From positions 124,001-188,000 of the forward strand of contig JAKVCC010000006.1 of the NCBI GenBank assembly GCA_022448265.1: DNA of 64,000 nt, given 5' to 3'. Source of the DNA: Pirellulales bacterium. GTDB taxonomy: Bacteria; Planctomycetota; Planctomycetia; Pirellulales; Lacipirellulaceae. Below, piece by piece: positions 18,415 through 25,930 of the stretch. Made by a program: the position numbers and the translations under genes. The stretch's first letter is position 1, and every line of letters starts with the position of its first letter. The notes below the pieces were generated by a model. It saw only the letters and a list, made by a program, of their open reading frames with translations. It was not told where the DNA came from and did no database searches.

Positions 18415-19356
18415 CTAACCGTTTGCGAATGATCGCGTTAGGACCTCGTGGTTCAACTGGCCGAACCGAAACGAGCGCCCCGAGTCTAGGTTTTCTAGCG
18501 TGATGACCGCTGCGCTGAACAGCAGCGGATCGACCTGATAAAAATCGTTGTTGTAACTTCGCAAAATATCAGCAAATGGCCGGCCATATTCGCTGGAAGC
18601 CGAGCTGGGTAGTTGGGGGCCGATGGCTTGTAAGGAGTCATCGTCGCCATGTACTTGGAGCGTGACCTCCCCGCCGTAGAGGATAGAATCGTTGGTTTGT
18701 CCGATGGCAGCCAGTGTGTCGTCGGCAACAGGGGGGAGCGGGGCGGAACCGTTGCCATTTTTTATGCGCGCTAGGTCAAATCCGAGTTCGTGGAGTTTGT
18801 GCAGCGACGTCTCGATACTGCGAGCGACGACTTGCAGCGAGCCTGCGACCGAGTGGGTGGGGGCAAATAGGAGCGTGAGCCGAGCGGGCGCAACACCACA
18901 TTTGGTGGCAATCTTTCGACAGAGGTTGTCGGGGGGCAGCTCGGCCGTCTCCAGCACGCCAACGCAGTGGTCTGCCCGTTCTACGAAGCCGATATCCTCG
19001 AAGAGTGGCTCGCTGCCCACCGCTGCCCGCATGGGGCCTGAGCCCATGGCAAAGTATTTCCCCTCTTTGATTTCCCAGCCTGCGTACTGGGAAGCCATAC
19101 AGGCGGCAATCGGATGTTTGGTGGTCACGTGAACTTGTGGCCAAGGATGGCCTTCGCGGACCGATACCTCCGCCAAATCAGCCGCACACACGCGGGCGAG
19201 CATTTGGCCAGCCGAAAGTCCTCCTCGGCTAAAATCAAAGGCGATCGTCCCACTTGGTAGCACGTGCCGTTCCACTTGAAGAGTGTCTGCGCGGGCAGAG
19301 ATTTTGTCACAGAGCGCGACAGCGCGGCGGTTGAGCCCGATGCTAGTTGCAGCCAT
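18415..19356 (-). CDS. mch: Methenyltetrahydromethanopterin cyclohydrolase
   Basis: 313 residues from ATG 19356 (MAATSIGLNRRAVALCDKI); the frame is open to 19431, but the extra codons do not fit the family. Conserved Mch stretches seen are VTTKHPIAACMASQYAGWEI, AMGSGPMRAAVGSEPLFEDIGF, APTHSVAGSLQVVARSIET and KLHELGFDL. The enzyme interconverts methenyl- and formyl-tetrahydromethanopterin in the cytoplasm, in formaldehyde oxidation or detoxification. In planctomycetes it marks the archaeal-type C1 pathway. Partner genes fae, mtdB and fhcABCD are not in the window. It is followed by the ATP-grasp ligase. Confidence 0.93.
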   Translation of the reverse strand: MAATSIGLNRRAVALCDKISARADTLQVERHVLPSGTIAFDFSRGGLSAGQMLARVCAADLAEVSVREGHPWPQVHVTTKHPIAACMASQYAGWEIKEGKYFAMGSGPMRAAVGSEPLFEDIGFVERADHCVGVLETAELPPDNLCRKIATKCGVAPARLTLLFAPTHSVAGSLQVVARSIETSLHKLHELGFDLARIKNGNGSAPLPPVADDTLAAIGQTNDSILYGGEVTLQVHGDDDSLQAIGPQLPSSASSEYGRPFADILRSYNNDFYQVDPLLFSAAVITLENLDSGRSFRFGQLNHEVLTRSFANG

Positions 19357-19999
19357 GAAAGCCCCAGGGCCAGGAAAACGAGTGGAGAGGAAGAAGTGAG
19401 ACATAGCATAGCACTGTTGGCGACTCAGCATAAACGACTCGGGCAGCTAAAAACAACCGGGGCAGCGCGTCGTGAATACGCAGAGCACGAATAAATGAGC
19501 GAATGACCGAATGTCCGAACAGCAACGACTGAGGGCTAAGCGTCAGGCGCCAATTATGCCTCGGCCGTGTTTCGTACTCCCCTGCAGCCCAGTACCAAGC
19601 GGATCGGTTCCTTTCGCATCGTCGGCATGCGCAGCGACTTGCTGAGTTGGGAATGGGTAGGCCTTTTTGGACGCTACCTAAGAGAGCATTCATTTGGCCA
19701 AAAAGTTGTTCTGCTGCGCCCAATTAGACGATCAAATCCCGCTCGGTCGCGGCCCGCAACTCTTGAAGTTGTTGAAGTCGGAATTCAATCAGATGTTGCG
19801 AGCGAGCAGGGTACTAGCGCGCTTGTCGAGCAGTTGTTGGCAGGTAGTTTACAGTCCCTGAGCCACTTGCGCGCCTAGGTCGGATTAGAGTTCAATTTGA
19901 GGCTTCTTGATTTTGTACCAGGGTGTTCCACTGCTGGATTCCGCCCGTGGCAACTGCAAGGCAAAGCGTGCTTCACAGCGGCGTCGATGCCAGCTGTAT
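19357..19999. other. Intergenic region, possible minus-strand gene remnant
   Basis: No intact gene. On the minus strand between about 19850 and 19640 one frame reads IEFRLQQLQELRAATERDLI, a stop, then LGAAEQLFGQMNALLGSVQ. This has a helical, protein-like pattern but I do not recognise it. Plus-strand frames over the same bases lack any motif. The promoter of mch should lie between about 19357 and 19560; no clear boxes were identified. Confidence 0.25.
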
Positions 20000-22237
20000 T
20001 TATTGCGTGTTGTCGTCTTGATTGTTTTCCTGTGCCTTCCGCTCCACCTCAGCAGCTTGGCGCAACTTTTGAAACATCGCTCCAACAACGGGATCGTTGG
20101 GCCGTAGCCGATGCATATTCTGGATGGCGTCGGTGGCGATGTTCCAGCGCTGCGCTTTTTCGCACAGAAGTGCTAGCGCCAACCAGTTGTCGAAAGAATT
20201 GGGTCCCAAGCGACAGGCTTCCGCCAAGGCTTCAATGGCTTCCTTCTCCCGTTTAAGCAAATAGAGCAGCATGCCCCGCTGGTAGTGAGGCTGGGCGTTG
20301 TTGGGTAGCAAGCGGCTGTCGCGCTCCATGAGATCGATTTCATGTTCGCGAAGTTGACGGATTTCGTCCGGATTGCCTCCGGTTCGTTCCATCATAATGG
20401 CCAACTCGCCGCGAACTGCGGACAGATACGGTTCGAGACGGATGGCCGTGCGGAGCGACCGCTGGGCCGCTTCGTATTTGCCCAGGGCTTTGCTAAGGGC
20501 TGCCATGTTAATGTGGGTCCGGCCTCGTTCTAGTGTCAATTGTTGCCCAGCTAGGTACTCCGCGATGGCCCGTTCGAGGGTTTCGGTGACCGGGACGCCG
20601 CCGGGCTGTCCAGCTAGGCTCACCAGACGCAGGGCCGCGGCTGAGCGGACCACTCGGACCGGATCTTCTAGGCGATCGGCAATTTCTTGGACGAACCCTT
20701 CCAGGGAACGATTGGAAATGGCTCGCACCCCAGCCGCGCGGACCAGCGGGCTGGGATCGCGGAAGGCTTGGCGGCAGAGCCGGTCGGACTCGGCAGTGCT
20801 GTAATTGGCCAACAGATCGACGGCTGTGGCGCGGACAATGGCTGGCGACTCTCGGTGATCGAGCAGCCTACGGACAAGATCGAGTCCTTCCGCTTTACCC
20901 TGTTGCGCTGCATGCAGGGCGAGCGCATAATGAGGATCGTCAGGCCGCTTGTCACCATACCATGCGCGGATTTTTTCGGTGGCCCACTCGGGAGTTTCTT
21001 GTGGATCCTTGTGGCAGTCGTTGCAAACATTTGGCGTGCCCAGCTTGACCGTCAAGTCAGGACGGGGCACGCGCAAGCTATGATCGCGGCGATCGTCGAT
21101 GTTCATATAGGTACGGGTCGGCATGTGGCAGGTCACGCACTGCGTGGCGACAGGATCGCTATGATGGTGGTGAGTGGGCGAATCGTACTTGCCCGGCTGG
21201 TGGCACTGGGCACAAAGTCGATTGCCTTCGTATTTCAGTGTCAGTGAATGTGGGTTGTGACAATCGGTGCAGCGAACGCCTTTGTTGAACATTTTGCTTT
21301 GCAGGAATGAGCCGTAGACATAGACTTCGTCTAGGATTTGGCCATCGGCGTGATACAAACCAGAGTGGATCAAAGACGGATCGTAGTGATTGAGAAAATG
21401 GTTGCCCGCTTCAAAGCCAGGATGGACCGGTGATCGACGCGAATGGCAGGGTGCGCAGGTGTCGATCTGCACTTCGGTGGACGCTCCTTTTAGTTTAGCC
21501 AGGCCATAGCCGTGTACCCGATCCCAAAACAGAGAGCGGCTTTCGGCCAGTCCGACGTGTAAGCTCCCTGGGCCGTGACACGTTTCGCAACTGACATCGA
21601 TCTCGGAATAGGTCGTGTGATAGGTGTCGGTATCGAGGTCGTAGTTCTTCTTTACGTTGGTCGAATGGCATTCAGCGCACATCGTGTTCCAATTCTGTCC
21701 GATTCCGGTCCAGTGGAGCGGATCGCCCGGTTCGATCCGCTGATCGGTGACATCGGACGGCGTCACGTAAAACCACTCGCCGGTGCGGGTGTCCCACGAT
21801 ACGCGGAGGACCTGCACGCGGCCATCAGGAAACTCGACCATGTATTGCTGCAGGGGCCGTACGCCGAAGGTGTATTTGATTTCAAAATCCTGGAACTCAC
21901 CGTCCGGGCCTTCCGTGTTGACCCAGTATTTTCCATCTTTGCGAAAGAAGCGTGTGGTTATGCCAAAGCGGGAGAAAGTACCGTTGTCGAAATCGCCTAA
22001 TACCGTTTCAGCGGATGGGATCTCCATGGCCCGATCGTGGTCGGAGCCGGTCCACTGACGCACCTGGTTTTGATGACATTTGGCGCAGGTGGCCCGGCCT
22101 ACAAAATCGGCACGGGCATCGATGGGCAGCGCGACGTACCAGTCCATACTAGCCCAGAGCGAAACTGCCATTATCAGTCCACCCAGAATCATGTAGCAGC
22201 CGCGGGCGGAGCATAAGTGTGAAAACATCGTGAGCAA
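20000..22237 (-). CDS. Eight-haem c-type cytochrome with HEAT and TPR repeats
   Basis: 745 residues. An N-terminal hydrophobic segment (about residues 16-30) should export or anchor it. Eight CxxCH haem sites start at residues 51, 187, 217, 261, 323, 342, 367 and 405. Two of them (CETCH at 217, CAPCH at 261) have the spacing seen in cytochrome c554/octahaem oxidoreductase-like proteins. From about 440 to 570 there are HEAT-like alpha repeats, and from about 590 to 735 TPR-like repeats (ALGKYEAAQRSLRTAIRLEP and similar). A periplasmic electron-transfer or nitrogen/sulfur-oxide enzyme with a protein-docking tail is the likely class; the substrate is unknown. No partner oxidoreductase is adjacent. 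Confidence 0.82.
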   Translation of the reverse strand: MLTMFSHLCSARGCYMILGGLIMAVSLWASMDWYVALPIDARADFVGRATCAKCHQNQVRQWTGSDHDRAMEIPSAETVLGDFDNGTFSRFGITTRFFRKDGKYWVNTEGPDGEFQDFEIKYTFGVRPLQQYMVEFPDGRVQVLRVSWDTRTGEWFYVTPSDVTDQRIEPGDPLHWTGIGQNWNTMCAECHSTNVKKNYDLDTDTYHTTYSEIDVSCETCHGPGSLHVGLAESRSLFWDRVHGYGLAKLKGASTEVQIDTCAPCHSRRSPVHPGFEAGNHFLNHYDPSLIHSGLYHADGQILDEVYVYGSFLQSKMFNKGVRCTDCHNPHSLTLKYEGNRLCAQCHQPGKYDSPTHHHHSDPVATQCVTCHMPTRTYMNIDDRRDHSLRVPRPDLTVKLGTPNVCNDCHKDPQETPEWATEKIRAWYGDKRPDDPHYALALHAAQQGKAEGLDLVRRLLDHRESPAIVRATAVDLLANYSTAESDRLCRQAFRDPSPLVRAAGVRAISNRSLEGFVQEIADRLEDPVRVVRSAAALRLVSLAGQPGGVPVTETLERAIAEYLAGQQLTLERGRTHINMAALSKALGKYEAAQRSLRTAIRLEPYLSAVRGELAIMMERTGGNPDEIRQLREHEIDLMERDSRLLPNNAQPHYQRGMLLYLLKREKEAIEALAEACRLGPNSFDNWLALALLCEKAQRWNIATDAIQNMHRLRPNDPVVGAMFQKLRQAAEVERKAQENNQDDNTQ

Positions 22238-22460
22238 ACCGTAGCGATTCGAGTTTAAATATCGAGAGGCCGCGTGCAGCTACGCACGATCGACCGGCCG
22301 AGTCCCGCCATTGTAACTGTTGGCAGCAGCACGGATACGACATAGTTCCTAGATTCCGCGGCATTTGCTGCGCGCCTGTTGCCAATTTGGCAGAACTAGT
22401 TGACTTGGAACCTCACGACAGATTGCCAAGAGATGAATTCCTGGAGTCGAAGGCTCCAAT

Positions 22461-22503
22461 AGGGTGGAGCGGCTCAGTTGGTTAGGGCAGCGAAACCATA
22501 AGG
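22461..22503 (+). pseudogene. tRNA-Met-like fragment
   Basis: GCTCAGTTGGTTAGGGCAGC followed by GAAACCATAA closely resembles the D arm through anticodon loop of the tRNA-Met gene at 42527-42600 (GCTCAGTTGGTTAGAGCAGC then GGAATCATAA), including CAT at the anticodon place. The acceptor stem has no partner downstream, the anticodon stem does not close and no T arm follows, so it is not a working tRNA. It lies in the 415-bp gap between the cytochrome gene and the minor-pilin genes, which otherwise shows no gene. Confidence 0.45.
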
Positions 22504-22652
22504 TGAAACAGCGATTTCAAAACATCGCCGGGATTCGCAGTAAATGGATGACTTGATGGCATAGGAATGTCTGTCGTCGCCGAGCGTAGCGGTATCTCGC
22601 AGGTGGGACGTTCTGACGCGACATTCACCTTCTCACGATTGCGCGGCTGGGG

Positions 22653-24080
22653 TCATTGCGATACCTCGCGCCGCCAGCTACCGGGAGAGATTGTCATTAC
22701 ATTGCTCGCCTGGAACCCCGGTGGCGGGTTGCCAAGAAACGTAGGGTCATACATCAGTGTGAGGGCCATGTCATCGACAATGGCGTTGCCACCGATTACC
22801 ACAGCCCCTTGCAGGATACACTCGTGGGTGATCGGATCAGTATTGTAGCTAAAGTGGTGTTGAGGAGCGGGCGACTGGTCGATTAGACGGGCGCTTCCGC
22901 GCCAGGCGTTTGAGTGCGACGCGCCATCCGATGACGGATTTTTTCCACCGTCGATCGTCAGCCCCCCGGTGATGTAGACTAGGCCCTTGATGATCGGCGG
23001 GCCTACCTGGTCGGCGTCTTTGCTACTCTGGTGGGGGGGGGCAATGGAGTTGAAGCTCATATTGTTCAAAGACTCATGCAAATTGTGTTCGCCGTGCCAG
23101 CTCATTTTGAGGTCGCCTTGAACCATCAGTGCCGGGTAGTTGGGGACGGCTGCCTCCCAATGAATGTCCATGTTGATGTTTGATCCTGATCCAGCGTTCA
23201 GTAGCACCAGCGTACCGAGAATCTGTGAGTCTTTGATAACGATGTCATTCCCTTCGCAATCGATCACATAGATTCCCAGCGTATTGGTAGAAGTGCCGAA
23301 TGGATTGCTGACGGGGCTGATCAATTGCTTGTCGATCGTCAGCATGGGAATGTTGCTGGCGGCGATTTGTGTGCCATTGGTGACGTAGTAGTCAAACACG
23401 GTTGTCGGGTCAGGCATCTCTTTGGCTGGGCTTTGCAAGTTGGCTATGGCGCCGGTTACGTTGCCATCGATATCCTCCACAGCCCAGGTGTTGCCAATGA
23501 TACCTCCGGGACCACTTGAATTGTTAATATTGCCGTTGGCGCTCACCATTTGGTTTGTCGTGATATCAAAGTCTCCGCTTCGATTTAAATTGCCGCCAGA
23601 GTGGAGCGATGTTTCAAGCGAAGTCAAGCCGCTGCTAATTGGTTCTAATAGCACACTCTTAGTGTAGACAGAGTGTCCCACCCGCCCGATTCCGTAGAGA
23701 CGTACGGTGTCTGTGTTGTCATCGGACAGGTCCCCGTCGGGGTCGTCCAGCCTCCACGCGATGGTACCGCTGCCCATGGGCAGCGGCGTTGAGGGATATT
23801 CTTGGCCATTCAGTAAACTGGTCCGCCAGTTGGCAGCTTGCGCCACGATCGCTGTGCCGAGTTCAACTGCCCCATCGGCCAGGAGCCGAGCCTCTCGGCG
23901 GTCCTGCCGCCAGCCGACGCTGCGGAGATTCAGCCGAGCCACCACCATGGCTGACATGCCGATCGCAGAGATAATCATTGCCGCGCTCATGACGGACAAG
24001 TACAGCGAACCGCGACGATTCGACGGGCGGTGCCGACGCAGGAGAAAGGACACGTTTGTGCAGCTGTTAGTCGTGGGCAT
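22653..24080 (-). CDS. PilX-like minor pilus protein with large surface domain
   Basis: 475 residues. A basic N-terminus is followed by one hydrophobic helix (SLYLSVMSAAMIISAIGMSAMVV, residues about 25-48) without a full prepilin glycine-glutamate site, as in PilX-type proteins. The rest is a beta-rich, Asn/Gly/Ser-rich exported domain with many short strands, resembling repetitive surface proteins. Its ATG lies 14 bp inside the preceding PilV-like gene, so translation is probably coupled. It is the last gene of the minus-strand pilin group. It is probably a pilus-tip or pseudopilus component; the binding target is unknown. Confidence 0.65.
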   Translation of the reverse strand: MPTTNSCTNVSFLLRRHRPSNRRGSLYLSVMSAAMIISAIGMSAMVVARLNLRSVGWRQDRREARLLADGAVELGTAIVAQAANWRTSLLNGQEYPSTPLPMGSGTIAWRLDDPDGDLSDDNTDTVRLYGIGRVGHSVYTKSVLLEPISSGLTSLETSLHSGGNLNRSGDFDITTNQMVSANGNINNSSGPGGIIGNTWAVEDIDGNVTGAIANLQSPAKEMPDPTTVFDYYVTNGTQIAASNIPMLTIDKQLISPVSNPFGTSTNTLGIYVIDCEGNDIVIKDSQILGTLVLLNAGSGSNINMDIHWEAAVPNYPALMVQGDLKMSWHGEHNLHESLNNMSFNSIAPPHQSSKDADQVGPPIIKGLVYITGGLTIDGGKNPSSDGASHSNAWRGSARLIDQSPAPQHHFSYNTDPITHECILQGAVVIGGNAIVDDMALTLMYDPTFLGNPPPGFQASNVMTISPGSWRREVSQ

Positions 24081-24693
24081 GGTTTTTCAAATGGGTACTG
24101 GAGAGGATGGGCGCGGAGGTGCTGCCGATCTGTAACTCGACGTCAATGGAGGTCACCACCGTGGTATCGACCGCCGGCGGCTGCTGGAGCGAGCCCCAGT
24201 TGGATCGCAGCGCGCGGAACACGATGTTGCCTCCGCCTGGCGGGAACAGCTTGATTTCGATGCTTTTGATACCAGTAGCCGTAGGAGTCGTGATGCCTGT
24301 GGAAGGATCTAAATATTTAATGTCCACCATACGCCTCCAGCCACTAGCTCCGGCAACAGGTTTCCCGTCCTTGGTCTCCGGGGGGGTCCGGTCCCAACCT
24401 TCGTAGTCATCCAGGTCGTCAAAATTGGCCCGCGTGGTGTTCGTTTCGCCGGTGTCCAGCCCGATTGGCCCGCCTGGCTCTTCCGGGTCTTCGTAGGGCA
24501 TCGCGAGGATCTCTCCCATCAACTGGTGTGCTAAGCCCGGAGCATCAAGCTGGTCTGTGGCGACCCGGTTGGTCCGCAAGGCCCCGCCGAGCACGTTGAG
24601 AGAACCGACGAGGATCACACCCACGATCAGCGAGGAGACGACGACCTCGACCAGCGAGTTTCCTCGGCAGTTATTTGACAATTGACGTTTCAT
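24067..24693 (-). CDS. Type IV prepilin-like protein, PilV/GspI type
   Basis: 208 residues. Seen: a short basic leader, then the prepilin peptidase site at RG/NSLVEVVVSSLIVG, with Glu at position +5 of the mature protein and a 20-residue hydrophobic helix. A soluble domain follows (GWRRMVDIKYLDPSTG and similar). It overlaps the next gene by 14 bp and lies about 160 bp after the PulJ-like gene. A minor pilin or pseudopilin of the plus-strand machine is the natural inference. The prepilin peptidase gene is not in the window. Confidence 0.8.
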   Translation of the reverse strand: MKRQLSNNCRGNSLVEVVVSSLIVGVILVGSLNVLGGALRTNRVATDQLDAPGLAHQLMGEILAMPYEDPEEPGGPIGLDTGETNTTRANFDDLDDYEGWDRTPPETKDGKPVAGASGWRRMVDIKYLDPSTGITTPTATGIKSIEIKLFPPGGGNIVFRALRSNWGSLQQPPAVDTTVVTSIDVELQIGSTSAPILSSTHLKNHAHD

Positions 24694-24711
24694 ATCGTTT
24701 GATCCGCCAGA

Positions 24712-24855
24712 CTAATTCGGGTCGGGTGGGATCGTAATCGTGGTCGCAATGGTCGGTTCCATGACTGTGAGCGTGAAAGTGGATGTCTTACTGTCTCCGG
24801 ACGCTGGTTGCATCACGTAGCCCACACCGCCTGAGGTCGACCCGCTACGGGTATT
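24712..24855 (-). other. Open reading frame beyond an in-frame TAA, continuing the PulJ-like gene
   Basis: After the TAA at 24856-24858 the same frame stays open for 47 codons to a TAG at 24712. It reads as sensible exported-protein sequence (GGVGYVMQPASGDSK, then TFTLTVMEPTIATTITIPP). No start codon with a ribosome site opens it. Either the stop is a recent nonsense mutation that shortened the minor pilin, or the stop is read through, or the tail is vestigial. Confidence 0.5.
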
Positions 24856-25386
24856 TTATTCATCCATGGTGACTTCCGCATGCTCCGATAGGTCCGGATC
24901 GGCAACGACAAACAACGAATTGCTGCCGCTGGTGTCTGTACTGCTCACGACTAGTGGCGGCGCCGTCATGGTCCGCGTCATCGCGACCAGGTTAAAATTT
25001 TGCACATCGTCGGCGATTGTCTCCGCGGCCGATCCGTTGTACTCATAGGTCAAGGGATCGCCCGGAGAGCCCGACCAGGCGTAGCGGATGGTATCGGGTT
25101 GACCGTTGCCGTCGCGGTCGGGCACAGTGAATGTCACCGTATTGGGCTGCCGATCCAAAAAAACGAGCGCGTGCTCCACGTCTGCTACGAAGCGGTCGAG
25201 TACCTTGTCGGCCTCCGCCCGCTGGGTGGTACCGCTCTGGTTCAAAGCTTGGCCGCCGACGTAGAGACTGGAAGAGAGGCCACCCAAAATGAACGTGGCG
25301 GTGGCCATGCTCACGATCAGTTCCATCAGCGTGTGACCAGCTCGAGTGCGGATGCCGCGTCTTGGTTGGGTTCGTGTCATTGTCAT
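24856..25386 (-). CDS. Type IV prepilin-like protein, PulJ/GspJ type
   Basis: 176 residues to the TAA. A basic leader (MTMTRTQPRRGIRTRAG) precedes HTLMELIVSMATATFILGGL, the prepilin cleavage site and helix, with Glu at +5. The soluble part (DADVEHALVFLDRQ-like, RYAWSGSPGDPLTYEYNG) matches the GspJ/PilW layout. Its start overlaps the stop of the upstream GspH-like gene. The frame continues after the stop (see 24712-24855), so the original gene was probably about 47 residues longer. Confidence 0.78.
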   Translation of the reverse strand: MTMTRTQPRRGIRTRAGHTLMELIVSMATATFILGGLSSSLYVGGQALNQSGTTQRAEADKVLDRFVADVEHALVFLDRQPNTVTFTVPDRDGNGQPDTIRYAWSGSPGDPLTYEYNGSAAETIADDVQNFNLVAMTRTMTAPPLVVSSTDTSGSNSLFVVADPDLSEHAEVTMDE

Positions 25387-25907
25387 GGCACGCTCGCTTT
25401 GCCTGTTACCGGACTGATGACGACGATCTGTTGCTCAGCACCGGATTGCACGACGATTTGTCCGGTCACCAGAGGCGCATCGGGAATAAAAGGGGGCGCG
25501 CCCGACTTGGCGGTGCCATACATGTCGTACTTGATGGTGTCATTGCTCGTGTAGCCGTTTTGGTTGGTAAAGGTTGCCAAAACTAGGTCGACTGGATAGG
25601 CCGTCTGCTGGAGATGGACCCAGTATTCGCTGCCGGGACGATCGATGTTGGCGTAGTTCCACAGCCGGTAGTTGTCCGACGTCTCATAGAAGCTCACCCA
25701 CTCGGTCTGCACGCCAGCCCCTTTGCTATTGGCATTTGCGCGGACATGGTTGAGGTCGGCGGCAATCCGTTTGGCGGCGGCTTTTACGCGAAAGCGTGCC
25801 GTCGCTTCCAGGTAGCGCGGCGCGGCCACCGCAGCTAAGATGCTCATGACCAATAGCACGATGGTAAGTTCCACAATCGTAAAACCAGATTGCCGAGAGA
25901 GTTTCAT
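25383..25907 (-). CDS. Type IV prepilin-like protein, GspH type
   Basis: 174 residues from ATG 25907 (MKLSRQSGFTIVELTIVLLV); the frame is open six codons further. Clear class III signal: basic leader, G/FTIVE with Glu at +5, hydrophobic helix to about residue 30, then AAPRYLEATARFRVKAAAKR, typical of the GspH/FimT N-terminal helix. Cleavage by a prepilin peptidase and N-methylation are expected. It starts 24 bp after the HD-GYP gene and overlaps the next pilin gene by 4 bp, so the HD-GYP gene and the four pilin genes form one run. Confidence 0.85.
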   Translation of the reverse strand: MKLSRQSGFTIVELTIVLLVMSILAAVAAPRYLEATARFRVKAAAKRIAADLNHVRANANSKGAGVQTEWVSFYETSDNYRLWNYANIDRPGSEYWVHLQQTAYPVDLVLATFTNQNGYTSNDTIKYDMYGTAKSGAPPFIPDAPLVTGQIVVQSGAEQQIVVISPVTGKASVP

Positions 25908-25930
25908 CGTTGTGTTTTCTGGCAAAGTCG

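Noticed and set aside
19567-19878. Open frame of 103 codons on the plus strand
   Set aside because: No motif, and the more protein-like reading is on the opposite strand with stops; neither is called as a gene.
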